A DNA stretch of 64,000 nucleotides from JAAYJK01 sp964501655 (GTDB taxonomy: Bacteria; Bacillota; Syntrophomonadia; Syntrophomonadales; Syntrophomonadaceae): the NCBI GenBank assembly GCA_964501655.1, contig CAZCTN010000016.1:3679-67678 (forward strand), written 5' to 3'. A program made the translations under genes and the position numbers. Positions 35,907 to 45,539 of this stretch are shown here, piece by piece. Numbering within the stretch: position 1 is the first letter of the stretch; every line of letters begins with the position of its first letter. Below the pieces are notes generated by a model. The model searched no databases. It worked only from the letters and a program-made list of their open reading frames with translations, and was not told where the DNA came from.

Positions 35907-36245
35907 GATTAAATTTGGTATTAAGTTGTAAAACATAAGCGCAATAGACCACTTTGATTGTCAACAATTTATAACCAGTGCAATACAGCAACCCTTCCTG
36001 GTTCAGACTGAATTACTAAACTTTATTTGAAAAAATAACCTATATCTCAATCCTCCAACCTATTGTAATAGGGCTAATCCTCCGGATTAGCCCTATTATC
36101 TTACGTCCAGCCTATAGCTGGCGTAATCCGTCCCTTCCCATCCCGCTGCGAGTTCCAGTACAAATCATCTCCCTTGCTTAAGGTGATACTGGGGGACAGC
36201 GAATATGAAAAATCACAGGTATCGGAATTCTAATCCGCCGGTTCC
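35907..36245. other. Intergenic region with terminator
   Basis: About 340 bases separating agrD from the minus-strand dehydratase genes. It holds the hairpin at 36067-36097 and no supported gene. The remainder shows no clear signal. Confidence 0.6.
36067..36097. terminator. Strong hairpin between agrD and ttdB
   Basis: AATAGGGCTAATCC (36067-36080) pairs perfectly with GGATTAGCCCTATT (36084-36097) around a 3-base loop. With short T/A runs on both sides it could end transcripts from both directions. Confidence 0.8.
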
Positions 36246-36863
36246 CTACTCCAGATAATCAACGTACCGGCAGATTTCTTCAACCACCTGATCTTTTCTC
36301 AGATTAAAATCCACTTTATTTTTCTCAAAAAGGTTATTCCCCTGGGTATCAATAGAGATTATCAAGGGTCCAAATTCTTTGACCCGCATCACCCACATGG
36401 CTTCCGGCATCCCCAGGTCAAGCCATTCCACCTGTTCCACTTCCTCCACACAATTAGCCGCCAGCACCGCGCAGCCTCCTGGAAATACCCCATGAACTGC
36501 TTTGTAATGCTGACAGCCGGCTGCCGTGTCAGGGCCCATTCCGCCTTTGCCTACAATTAATTTAACCCCGGTCTGGGCTATGAATTCCTTTTGATATTTT
36601 TCCATACGCATACTGGTGGTTGGGCCGATGGATATCACATCAAATTTACCCTTTTCGTTTTCCCTTTCCTGCATAATCGGTCCGGCATGAAAGATAGCTT
36701 TGCCGGCCAGGTCCACCGGCAGTTTTTTTCTTTGTTTTATCAAACGGTGATGCACATCATCTCGACTGGTTATCAGATAACCGGTCAAATAGACGATGTC
36801 GCCAATGGTGAGCGACTCAAGATCATCATCTTGGATAGGTGTCGTTAATATGGTTTTACTCAT
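36246..36863 (-). CDS. ttdB: L(+)-tartrate dehydratase / fumarase beta subunit (TtdB type)
   Basis: A 205-residue subunit of the class-I iron-sulfur hydratase family. It reads like E. coli TtdB from memory: ILTTPI, VYLTGYLITSRD, GKAIFHAGP, GPTTSMRME, VGKGGMGP, CAVLAANCVEE. The pair with the alpha subunit forms the [4Fe-4S] enzyme dehydrating tartrate or hydrating fumarate. ATG overlaps the alpha-subunit stop (ATGA), so the two are translated together. Which of the two substrates is used cannot be settled from sequence. Confidence 0.86.
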   Translation of the reverse strand: MSKTILTTPIQDDDLESLTIGDIVYLTGYLITSRDDVHHRLIKQRKKLPVDLAGKAIFHAGPIMQERENEKGKFDVISIGPTTSMRMEKYQKEFIAQTGVKLIVGKGGMGPDTAAGCQHYKAVHGVFPGGCAVLAANCVEEVEQVEWLDLGMPEAMWVMRVKEFGPLIISIDTQGNNLFEKNKVDFNLRKDQVVEEICRYVDYLE

Positions 36864-37759
36864 AATACCGCTCCTTTATGGGAAATTATCTCGTATTTCA
36901 TGTTGGCGTCAATCCTGATAACAGATCTACGGTGAGCCCAGCAGCCGGTAGAAAGTCCAACGGCAATGGTCGCCGGATGGCGAGCCGCTTCTTCTATATG
37001 TACACCCATAACTGAAGTTTCACCCCTTAACCCTCCCGGCCCGATCCTGATCTCATTCATTCCGGCCTCTATTCTTTTCTCCAGTTCGGCCGCGCGAGTA
37101 TTACTGTTGCGAGAACCAATGGGACGCAGTAAAGCCTTTTTGGATAATTTGGCTGCCACCTCCACCGAACCGGCTATACCAACACCAACCAGGAGCGGAG
37201 GACATGCATTGATGCCGTAGGAAGTAATCTGGTCAAAAACAAACTTGACCACTCCTTCGTATCCTTCCAGGGGCATAAGAACTTTAGCGGTTCCGGGGAG
37301 GCTGCAGCCCCCTCCGGCCATATATACGTATATTGTCACTTCATCACTGTCGGGCACTATCTCCCAGTCTATCCAGGGTATTCGCTTGCCTACATTATTG
37401 CCGGTATTCCTTTCATCAAAGACTTCTACCGCATTATGCCGCAGGGGACCGATAATCGTGGCTTTTTTCACTGCTTCCCGCAGGCAGTCCTCAATTTCGT
37501 CTATTAAAGGAAACCTGGTTCCCAGCTGGACAAAATACTGAATTACCCCCGTATCCTGACAGCATGGCCGGTTTAACTCGGCCGCCATGGATAAATCCTC
37601 AAACATGGCATCGTAAACAATCCGGGCCAGGACGTGGTTTTCCTGAGCTCCCAGTTCCCTTAATTTTAGGTAAACATCATCGGGAAGATGTATGCCGGTA
37701 TAGGCAGTAAACCTGGCAATGATATCAATAAATTTATGCCGCATTTCTTCCTTATTCAC
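36860..37759 (-). CDS. ttdA: L(+)-tartrate dehydratase / fumarase alpha subunit (TtdA type)
   Basis: A 299-residue alpha subunit carrying the cluster-binding cysteines, seen in RPCCQDTG, GGGCSLPG and STGCWAHRR. Lengths and order match E. coli TtdA (303 residues) closely, e.g. LRHNAVEVFDE, ACPPLLVGVGIAGSVE, RPIGSRNSN. The GTG at 37759 is chosen because GGAGG lies eight bases before it; an upstream in-frame TTG at 37774 overlaps that site. In a syntroph a fumarase would serve the C4-dicarboxylate steps. A promoter lies about 58 bases upstream. Confidence 0.87.
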   Translation of the reverse strand: MNKEEMRHKFIDIIARFTAYTGIHLPDDVYLKLRELGAQENHVLARIVYDAMFEDLSMAAELNRPCCQDTGVIQYFVQLGTRFPLIDEIEDCLREAVKKATIIGPLRHNAVEVFDERNTGNNVGKRIPWIDWEIVPDSDEVTIYVYMAGGGCSLPGTAKVLMPLEGYEGVVKFVFDQITSYGINACPPLLVGVGIAGSVEVAAKLSKKALLRPIGSRNSNTRAAELEKRIEAGMNEIRIGPGGLRGETSVMGVHIEEAARHPATIAVGLSTGCWAHRRSVIRIDANMKYEIISHKGAVL

Positions 37760-37816
37760 TTTGCCTTCCTCCAATAAATATTACTTGACAGGGTACTTGT
37801 ATAATATAGCGGCTCT

Positions 37817-37845
37817 ATTTTATTACAAGAGCAATGATAGGTCAA
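37817..37845 (-). promoter_or_regulatory. Promoter candidate for ttdAB
   Basis: Read on the minus strand: TTGACC, 17 bases, TAAAAT. The -35 has one mismatch and the spacing is ideal. The transcript would begin about 50 bases ahead of the ttdA GTG. Confidence 0.6.
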
Positions 37846-37871
37846 ATCATTTCCAAAAGCCTGACCTTTGA

Positions 37872-39836
37872 TCATCGTTCCCGCGGCTGTCCTCCCGGTT
37901 GTCTACCCTCCTGGCGCGTCATACCTCCCATATCCCTGCCGGCACCCATGCGTCCCATTCCCCCGGTGACCGGGGAACCGTCGTCAGATATACTGGTAAC
38001 CTTACCGGAGATGGTGATATCGGTTAGTTTCGTGGCTGCGGAAAGGGCGCCGCCTTGATACAACCCATCCCTCGCCTGGCTGCTGCAGCTTCCGCCGGAG
38101 TATAGAGCATATGTCTTACCCTCTGCTAAATCCGGGCTGCTGATAACGATTGACTGATAATCCTTGGAGGGGGCAAAACTAAGTATGGAATTACCCTGGT
38201 CATCCAGGAGGGCAGCCAGGGTTCCTGCCTTTTGAGCAGAGGAATAATAGATCATCAAGGAGTTTTGAGTTGAGCTTTCTCCGGGAGCCTGGGCCATACC
38301 GGAACTTCCTGCCGCTACCAGGATGCCGCCGGTTATTGAACAGCTAGTCTGGTAGTCCAGGGCGCCATTGCCGTTGTTGGTAGGGCCGTTCACCAGTACC
38401 GTGCCGCCTTCAAAGTACAAGGCTCCATTGGAGTCAATACCGTCCCCGGCCGCATCGATATACAGATAACCAGCGCTTATTTTAATAAAGTAAGATCCAT
38501 CACTCCGGAAACTGTTTTCTCCGGCTCTTCCTCCCAGAGCAGATGCGTCATTGCCGCCGGCCGCGTTCAATCCATCGTCCCGGGCCTTGACATGGATGGT
38601 ACCTCCGTTGATGGTAATTGAAGCGCTCTCCAGACCTTCATAGCATTGCTGAATTATAATGGAGCCGCCATCTATGGTAAGGCTGGAATCGGCATGTATG
38701 CCGTCATCTCCCGAGGAAATGGTGGTATCTCCTGCCGTTATAAAAATATCGCTGTTGGAGTGAACCGCATCATCTGAGGAATCTATATCTATAATCCCTC
38801 CGTTGATAATAATATTCCCAGCGGCTTTCAGCCCTTTAGCGGAGACCGTATCTTCGCTAGCTCCAGTCCCGGTTGTATCACGAGCCGGGGAGGGATCTTC
38901 CCATTTACCCCATCCAGGACGAATTTCCCCGCTGCTGTCAGTACTGGCATTAATACTTCCACCTCCGGTCCGAAGACTAAACTCACCATGGTTTATTTGC
39001 AATGTGGTTTGAGCCTGGATTCCGTCATTTCCTGCAATAATGTTAAGTACGCCTCCATCCAGGCATATCCATCCTTTGTTTGGATCTTCATCATTATTGG
39101 ATTGGAGTCCGTCGCCACCCGCGTTGACATTAATTATACCGCCGTTTACAGCAATGGAGTCTCGCCCCTTTAACCCGTCATTTTGGGCGGCAACTTCTAT
39201 GCTGCCCCCAGTAATAATCAGGTTGTCCTTGGTACCTATCCCATTATTATAATTTCCTTTAACTGTTAATGAACCTGACCCATTAATGGTGAGATCGTCC
39301 TGGCTAAAAACGGCTGCATTGGGGGCATCATCACCTTCAGGCAAGGTATAGGTATTGCCGTCCTCTATAGAATTGTGGCTGCCCTCGGGCAGGATAAGTA
39401 TGGTCTTTTGGGATTGCCGGGAGTATATGGGCGCACTGCTGGAACAGGATAGCTGGACTCCATTCAATACCAGCCGGACCACATCTTCCTTACCAGTGAA
39501 AACCACGATTTGACCATTATCCAGAGCGCCGCTCAAAACATAGGTGCCGGCAGCCGTTATAGTAACGACAGAACCTGCAACCGACGCACCGCTTCCTCTG
39601 ACATTGATGGAGTTCCCCTGCAGGGTGATTTGGGTTGAGCTTGCATTATCCCAGCTGCTGTCCATATCTTCACTGCTGTATTCGCAGGCAATTGCCGCTA
39701 TTGCTGGTGACGATGTGACGGAGTAATCAGAGGATGATGGCGAAGTCTCCCCGTCCCTGCTGCATCCGGTAAGCCAGCATAAGCTCAGCAATATGCTCAT
39801 AAATAAAGATAATAAACTAAGAGGTTTCCTGGTCAT
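37872..39836 (-). CDS. Carbohydrate-binding-domain lipoprotein with parallel beta-helix (Cthe_2159-like)
   Basis: A 654-residue exported lipoprotein: signal ending in a lipobox LTGC at about residues 22-25, then a Ser-rich linker. The body is built from short repeats such as NDGIQAQTTLQINHG, DDGIHADSSLTIDGG and GGDGLQSN, the rung pattern of right-handed beta-helix proteins, with Asp-rich calcium-like loops. This matches the cellulose/polysaccharide-binding family that includes Cthe_2159. The C-terminus is Arg/Gly-rich. It likely sits on the cell surface. AGGAG lies before ATG. The gene is tandem with ttdAB, sharing strand but separated by about 110 bases. Confidence 0.8.
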   Translation of the reverse strand: MTRKPLSLLSLFMSILLSLCWLTGCSRDGETSPSSSDYSVTSSPAIAAIACEYSSEDMDSSWDNASSTQITLQGNSINVRGSGASVAGSVVTITAAGTYVLSGALDNGQIVVFTGKEDVVRLVLNGVQLSCSSSAPIYSRQSQKTILILPEGSHNSIEDGNTYTLPEGDDAPNAAVFSQDDLTINGSGSLTVKGNYNNGIGTKDNLIITGGSIEVAAQNDGLKGRDSIAVNGGIINVNAGGDGLQSNNDEDPNKGWICLDGGVLNIIAGNDGIQAQTTLQINHGEFSLRTGGGSINASTDSSGEIRPGWGKWEDPSPARDTTGTGASEDTVSAKGLKAAGNIIINGGIIDIDSSDDAVHSNSDIFITAGDTTISSGDDGIHADSSLTIDGGSIIIQQCYEGLESASITINGGTIHVKARDDGLNAAGGNDASALGGRAGENSFRSDGSYFIKISAGYLYIDAAGDGIDSNGALYFEGGTVLVNGPTNNGNGALDYQTSCSITGGILVAAGSSGMAQAPGESSTQNSLMIYYSSAQKAGTLAALLDDQGNSILSFAPSKDYQSIVISSPDLAEGKTYALYSGGSCSSQARDGLYQGGALSAATKLTDITISGKVTSISDDGSPVTGGMGRMGAGRDMGGMTRQEGRQPGGQPRER

Positions 39837-40319
39837 ATTAATCTCCTTTCAAAATAATGCTGCTCCCAGCGAGCAATGAATTTTGCCTGGAGCGTATATA
39901 CTTCAAGCCTTCCACGACTACCTCGCGGCAACAGATGAAGCTGGATCAGTTTAGAATGCTATAATAAGTTCCACCATATTCATATAACTCTTGCTCTGGC
40001 ATGTTGTTATACTACCCAAATATTAGAACCAGCATAATAAGAATAAGACGGTCATTAGATTATAATTAGGAGAGACCTTCTCTCTAGCTATAATACCAGC
40101 AGAAACTTAAAATAATCTGAAATGCCAACACTGACAGTTTTTCAGACTGACGGAGAAATCCCATTTCCAGGTCCGGCCTGGCACCCCCGCTGGGAATTAG
40201 TTGGGCTGGAAATTATCCGGATTAATTATAGATGCCTTGACAGGCTGCCGGTATCACCTTATAATTTTAGTAAATTACTGCTTTACTAATAATTTTAATT
40301 CGTTTTATGAGGTGGATGT
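39837..40319. other. Divergent intergenic region
   Basis: About 480 bases between the lipoprotein gene (minus) and the 40320 gene (plus). It has the 40237 promoter, a hairpin-like GGAGAGACCTTCTCTC near 40071-40086, and no supported coding sequence. Confidence 0.6.
40237..40265 (+). promoter_or_regulatory. Consensus sigma-A promoter
   Basis: TTGACA at 40237-40242, 17 bases, TATAAT at 40260-40265. Both hexamers and the spacing are perfect consensus, so the gene at 40320 is likely highly or constitutively expressed. Confidence 0.82.
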
Positions 40320-40799
40320 ATGAAAATACCAGTTGCTTTAAAGCATAAACCGGTTATAGCGGTGGACAATTATGAGCAGGTGGACGGACGCCGTGCTTAC
40401 AATTCCGATGCCAAAGGTTTGTCTCTGGGCCTGGCCCAGTGGAATGACCGGGGGAAACTTGAAATCTCCGCCAAGGTATGGAGGCATACCGGGGAGAAAT
40501 GGTCCAGACAATCGGAAGAGCTGCCCCTTCATCGAGTACTTGATCTGGCCCTGCTCATATGCCGGAGCAGACAGCACTTTATGGATGCTTACCGCTATGA
40601 AAAACTCTATGATCCCAAGCAGACGACTATTGAAAAAATAGGTCTGCAGGGAGACGCCATGAGGATTGAAATATGCACGGATAATCCCATGATCGACGAA
40701 GATATAAAGCTCTTCAGGGATTGCATCAGCCAGGATGACGAGTTGATAAGCGAGAGATTAAGAACTCTGGCGGCCATGCTCAGAGATATGGGGTATTAG
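40320..40799 (+). CDS. Conserved hypothetical protein (DUF6530-like)
   Basis: A 159-residue soluble protein. It opens KHKPVIAVDNYEQVDG, then SDAKGLSLGLAQWN, VWRHTGEKWSRQSEELPLHR. I recall a Firmicute family, DUF6530, with this run, but the name is from memory. The function is unknown. GAGGTGGATGT precedes the ATG. A consensus promoter lies 55 bases upstream. Next gene: GIY-YIG-like protein at 40884. Confidence 0.7.
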   Translation: MKIPVALKHKPVIAVDNYEQVDGRRAYNSDAKGLSLGLAQWNDRGKLEISAKVWRHTGEKWSRQSEELPLHRVLDLALLICRSRQHFMDAYRYEKLYDPKQTTIEKIGLQGDAMRIEICTDNPMIDEDIKLFRDCISQDDELISERLRTLAAMLRDMGY

Positions 40800-40883
40800 G
40801 TGCTCAGCCATGACAGGGGGACTGAGCTGGAGAAGCAGGTGGGAGATATCAGCTAATGAAGGGAGCAAAGGAGCGAGGCTAAA

Positions 40884-41240
40884 ATGAGAATTTCCAGTGA
40901 AAAGAAAAAAGAACTTAAAAAGCAATACCAGCTTCTTAGACCGGATATGGGTCTAATCGCTGTAATCAATAAAAGCAGTTCCAAACATTATCTGGAGACC
41001 GCCAGGAATTTACCCGGCAATCTTAACAGTACGGTGTTCAGGCTCAAGACAGGGAAGCATCACAATCGTGAATTGCAGCAGGATTGGCAGTGGTTGGGCA
41101 GTGATGGGTTTGAGATCAAGGTCCTGGAAAAGCTGGACTATGATGACGATGAAAGCAAAACCGACTATGAAGATGATCTGCAGCTGTTGAAGATGATATG
41201 GATGGAAAAACTTACTGCTGGGGATATTCCGCTATATTAA
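40884..41240 (+). CDS. GIY-YIG nuclease-family-like protein
   Basis: A 118-residue protein resembling the short clostridial GIY-YIG family: KKQYQLLRPDMGLIAVINKS, then SSKHYLETARNLPGNLNSTVFRLKTGKHHNRELQQDW and DDESKTDYEDDLQLLK. The GIY and YIG signatures are replaced (GLIAVINK, KHYLETA), so nuclease catalysis is doubtful. Such small proteins are sometimes called nuclease-family but lack evidence. The AGCGAGGC before the ATG is a weak ribosome site. It may be co-transcribed with 40320. Confidence 0.6.
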   Translation: MRISSEKKKELKKQYQLLRPDMGLIAVINKSSSKHYLETARNLPGNLNSTVFRLKTGKHHNRELQQDWQWLGSDGFEIKVLEKLDYDDDESKTDYEDDLQLLKMIWMEKLTAGDIPLY

Positions 41241-41420
41241 CTATCAAAGCAAGAGCATCAGGCTGTGCTGATAATGATAGAAGTTTATGATCTCAGGTGA
41301 TTGCCAAAGTCCGTCAATGGAATTAAGACCAATGGCGTAACTTTGGTAATAACTGTTTTTTATTATCTCTCCCAATGATATATGATAAAAATGTGAAATA
41401 TATCAATCGGAAAAGGAACT

Positions 41421-44400
41421 ATGGTATTCATGAACGAAAACGAGTATGATATTGTTTCTCTTAAGGACCATTCCCTCCATAAGCTTTCTGAGCAGGATTC
41501 TACCGAAAAACATGCAGCACCCTTATCGAGCCCTAACCAAAGGAACTTCTATATTTTTGTCTTTGCATTTTTACTGGCAGCAGTTATGCTCTTATTCCCT
41601 CGAGCCAGTATACTGCAGCATTTTCAGCAATTGGAGCAGAACAGAATCGAACGCAATGCCAATATACTTAAATATGCCTTTCAGGCGGAGATGGGATCTC
41701 TGGATAAATTATGCCTTGACTGGGCTTGTTGGGATGACACTTACCAATTCGTGCAGGATTATAACCAGGATTATATTGCTCGTAATATCGTCTGGCCTGT
41801 TCTGAGCGAGCAGAGCGGGATTGACTTAATTTACTGCTTGGATTCCAGATGGAATCTCATCTGGGCCGGCCAGGTTGATAATCCATATGGAGATAATCCC
41901 CTTGCTTCTAAATCTGACCCGGAATTACTTCAGCGTTTTATTAGCTTAGGCCCCCCGCCTTATAATGGAATATTGGCCATGAATGGCTATGATCCGATAT
42001 TTATAAGTGCCCAAGCTATCTATCCAAGTAACGCCTTCGGCGAAGCCAGAGGCACATTAATTATGGGCCGTAAACTGGATCAGGCTCTTATTAAACAATG
42101 GTCAGAGCAGATGCAAATGGACATCGATATCTATTCTGACGGTCTTGAGTCCTACACCGGCAGCAAAGAGGAACTGGTAGCGGTTCTGGCGGAAACTCCG
42201 CTTCTGCATAAGAACCTGGAGGAGAATTCCCACCGGGTATACTTTGCCATTAACAACCTGGGTGGTTCTCCTCTCCTGGCCTCGTTTGCCTGGCCAGAAG
42301 ATATATTGGCTGAAGGTTATCAGATTGCCAATCTGGGCTATATGGTTGTACTGGCAGCCCTTTTGCTTATCGGATCTGCTTTGCTGGGCTCTGTTCATCT
42401 GTATAATCGGCAGGCAAGGATGAATCGCCGTCAGTTGGAAACTGAACTGGATACCCGCAGCCGGCAATTATACGAATCTGAGAAACAATACGAGCAACTG
42501 CTGAAACAGGCCGAAGATGGGATATATGTTTACGATTACCAGTGCAATCTGCTGGCTGTCAACAAAACCGGCCATGAACGCTTGGGTTATACAGCCGACG
42601 AACTCTTGGGCCTGGGTCTGATGGAAATGATTGATCCCGCATGGCAGAGCAACACCCGTCACAATCTGGAGTTGCTGCGTAAGGAAGGTAAAGTTAAATA
42701 CGAGAGTTTAAATGTCAGAAAAGACGGCAGCCGGGTGCCGGTAGATATATCTTCCCAGACGGTGCAGTACAAAGGCCAGCCGGCCATACTTGCCATCGCC
42801 CGGGATATTAGCCAGCGCAAGCAGGCGGAAGAAGCCCTGAAAGCCAACGAAAGACTTTACCGCATCATTTTTGAAAACGCCCCGGTAGGTATAGTATATA
42901 TTGACTCCGAAGGCAGAGTGGTGAGCTCCAATAATAAAATGGCCGAACACTTTGGCTGGCCCAGTCAGCAACGCTTGGGAAAGGTGCTCAATTCCAGTGT
43001 TATTGGGGAGCATTTGATGGGCCTGCTTAATAAAGCCCGGTCAGGTGAGACTCAGTTTTATGAGGGAGAATACCATTTGCCCGGAAGCAATACCACCTTG
43101 CAGCAAAAAGTATTCTTCCATCCAATTGATGGGGAGAAGGCTCCTTACGAAGTGATCTGTCTGTTCGAAGATATTTCCCAGCGCTGGGAGAATGAGATGC
43201 GATTGCAGCATCTCTATATGGCCATAGATCAGAGTCCAGTTTCAGTAATAATTACCGACCGCCAGGGCTTGATCAAATATGCCAGCAAGAACTATATGAA
43301 AGTGACGGGATACCCCCTGGAAGAGTTGATCGGAAAACATCCCGGTTTCCTGGCTGCTGATCCGGGTGAGCAGGCAAAATATCAGGAGATCAGGGCCTTT
43401 ACCAGAGCCGGACGGGTATGGAGAGGAGAATATCATAACCGCCGGGAAAATGGTGAACCTTTATGGGAAAGCGCGGTTGTGGCTGCAGTTAAGGATAAGC
43501 ATGGTGATATGGTGGATATCGTAGGTGTGCATGCGGATATTACCGAGCAAAAACTCAAGCAGGAAATCGATCAATTTATTTCCGGCCTGGATGTATTCAA
43601 CAGCAACAATGACCAACTATTTAAACTCTGTTTGAATAAGGCCCTGCAAATATCCGGAAGCAAGTTGGGGGTGGTTATTGTTCCTGATGATTCGAAAGGC
43701 AGATTCCATCTTTTTTCCTCCCAATCCCCGGGGGGAAAGGAATATAGACTGGATAAAGGAGAGGCTCCGGAGATGTTCTCCTTTTTGCAGGGAATGGAAC
43801 CCAAGTTAATGGAAAGGGATACTGCGCTGGTATTCAACCACAGCCGGGATCTGCGAGAATTTGGTTTTCCCGCCGGACATAGCCCGATTAAAAGAATGAT
43901 GGCCCTGCCTATTGTATTAAGTGACGGGAAAACCAGAGTAGTGTCCATACTGGCCAACAAGGATAGGGATTATTCCGAAGTTGATGCCCTGGTTGCGTCA
44001 TATTTTGCCCAAAAAGCCTGGTGGGCAGTTCAGAGTCGTCGAACCCAGCAGGCCCTCCAGGCGAGTCAGGAAAGGGCCCGGAAAATATTTGAGGTGGTTG
44101 AAACCGGGATAATACTTATAAATGCTGCCACCCGGGAAATAATTGACGCCAACCCGGCTGCTCTAAAGCTATATGGTGAAAGTTTTGCCCAGCTCCAGGG
44201 CCGGGATTGCAGGGATCTCTTTATATGCAGCGAACACAGTCTTTGCCCGTACCGGGATCACCAGGCGGAAAAAGAATCCTCTGAACAGATTTTAACCAGA
44301 GCCGACGGCAGCAGAATATCGGTGCTTAAAAAAGTAGCCCGGCTATCCTGGGGAGAAGACCAGTATTTGCTGGAGAGTTTTGTGGATCTCAGCGAACAGA

Positions 44401-45482
44401 AGCTTATGGAAGAGGAACTGCGACAGGCTATCGAAGCGGCTGAAAAAGCCTATATGGCCAAGAGCATGTTCCTGGCAAATATGAGTCATGAGATACGAAC
44501 GCCTATGAACGTTATCATGGGTTATCTGCAGTTGATTACACGCGACTCGGATATTCCCGTCAGACACCTGGAAAACCTTAATTTTATCAGCCGCAGCGGA
44601 CAGCATCTGCTCACAATTATCGACGGTATTTTGGAGATGGCCAGAATTGAGTCCGGGCAGTACAGTCTGGAAGAGCAATGTTGTAATTTCCAACTCTTGC
44701 TTGATGATGTGGAGAAGATGTTTTGTTTTCGCTGCCAGGAAAAAGGGCTGCATTTCCGGGTGGAAAGGTCGCCGGGCCTGGCTTCCACCCTGATTATGGA
44801 TGGAGGGAGGGTGCGGCAGGTGCTCATTAACCTGCTGAGCAATGCGGTGAATTATACTCCCGCTGGCAGTGTTATCCTTCGGGTGATGCAGGCTGATGAG
44901 GATTTGCCCCCGGCTCGGGAGAATGCTTCCCCGGACGATAAATGGGTTAACATTATCATCGACGTGGAAGACAGCGGCTACGGTATTGCCCCTGACGAAG
45001 CCTCTGCCATCTTCAATACCTTTGAAAGAGGGAAGAAAATGGAGCGGGGGAGCGGCACCGGATTGGGACTTCCCATTGGCCGCGAATTCGCCATGCAGAT
45101 GGGAGGAGATCTGCAGCTATTGCATAGTGAAATAGACCAGGGCAGTATATTCCGATTTAACTTTTTAGCCCGACATTGCAGAGATGTTCAGGGTAATGGC
45201 AACAAAAGTGCCTATGTTCATCAAGGCTCTGCAGCCATGGATACAAATTCCGAAATGGTATTGCCCCGGGTGGATTTGCAGGTGGAAGACTTGATGAAAT
45301 TGCTAGCCAGTGTGGAAATGGGTGATACCAGGGAGATTAACCACCTGCTTCATGAACTGGCTTCCCAGAACCAGGATGACCTGGCTATATTGCAAAAAAT
45401 GGCTGATGAGTATGACTATCAGGGATTGATCAAGTTTTTATTAAGGCTAATAAATGAACAGCAGGATCCAGAATGGGTTTGA
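41421..45482 (+). CDS. CHASE4-PAS-GAF sensor histidine kinase
   Basis: A 1353-residue membrane kinase. Membrane helix at about 42-62, CHASE4 domain (DWACWDDTYQFVQDYN near 95-110) outside, second helix near 298-320, PAS domains at about 355-470, 475-590 and 595-715, GAF about 725-870, a fourth PAS about 885-1000, HisKA with SHEIRTPMNVIMGY (His about 1023), HATPase with LINLLSNAVNYTP, DSGYGIAPDEA, GTGLGL. The last 70 residues, after the ATPase, resemble the tail usually found beyond the receiver of hybrid kinases, though no receiver is present. The receiver is in the next gene, 57 bases on. Signal unknown. Confidence 0.9.
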   Translation: MVFMNENEYDIVSLKDHSLHKLSEQDSTEKHAAPLSSPNQRNFYIFVFAFLLAAVMLLFPRASILQHFQQLEQNRIERNANILKYAFQAEMGSLDKLCLDWACWDDTYQFVQDYNQDYIARNIVWPVLSEQSGIDLIYCLDSRWNLIWAGQVDNPYGDNPLASKSDPELLQRFISLGPPPYNGILAMNGYDPIFISAQAIYPSNAFGEARGTLIMGRKLDQALIKQWSEQMQMDIDIYSDGLESYTGSKEELVAVLAETPLLHKNLEENSHRVYFAINNLGGSPLLASFAWPEDILAEGYQIANLGYMVVLAALLLIGSALLGSVHLYNRQARMNRRQLETELDTRSRQLYESEKQYEQLLKQAEDGIYVYDYQCNLLAVNKTGHERLGYTADELLGLGLMEMIDPAWQSNTRHNLELLRKEGKVKYESLNVRKDGSRVPVDISSQTVQYKGQPAILAIARDISQRKQAEEALKANERLYRIIFENAPVGIVYIDSEGRVVSSNNKMAEHFGWPSQQRLGKVLNSSVIGEHLMGLLNKARSGETQFYEGEYHLPGSNTTLQQKVFFHPIDGEKAPYEVICLFEDISQRWENEMRLQHLYMAIDQSPVSVIITDRQGLIKYASKNYMKVTGYPLEELIGKHPGFLAADPGEQAKYQEIRAFTRAGRVWRGEYHNRRENGEPLWESAVVAAVKDKHGDMVDIVGVHADITEQKLKQEIDQFISGLDVFNSNNDQLFKLCLNKALQISGSKLGVVIVPDDSKGRFHLFSSQSPGGKEYRLDKGEAPEMFSFLQGMEPKLMERDTALVFNHSRDLREFGFPAGHSPIKRMMALPIVLSDGKTRVVSILANKDRDYSEVDALVASYFAQKAWWAVQSRRTQQALQASQERARKIFEVVETGIILINAATREIIDANPAALKLYGESFAQLQGRDCRDLFICSEHSLCPYRDHQAEKESSEQILTRADGSRISVLKKVARLSWGEDQYLLESFVDLSEQKLMEEELRQAIEAAEKAYMAKSMFLANMSHEIRTPMNVIMGYLQLITRDSDIPVRHLENLNFISRSGQHLLTIIDGILEMARIESGQYSLEEQCCNFQLLLDDVEKMFCFRCQEKGLHFRVERSPGLASTLIMDGGRVRQVLINLLSNAVNYTPAGSVILRVMQADEDLPPARENASPDDKWVNIIIDVEDSGYGIAPDEASAIFNTFERGKKMERGSGTGLGLPIGREFAMQMGGDLQLLHSEIDQGSIFRFNFLARHCRDVQGNGNKSAYVHQGSAAMDTNSEMVLPRVDLQVEDLMKLLASVEMGDTREINHLLHELASQNQDDLAILQKMADEYDYQGLIKFLLRLINEQQDPEWV

Positions 45483-45539
45483 AGCCCAAGGATAGAACCC
45501 TTAATTCATTAAATCACCGGCAAAGGGAGGAAGGCTGTA

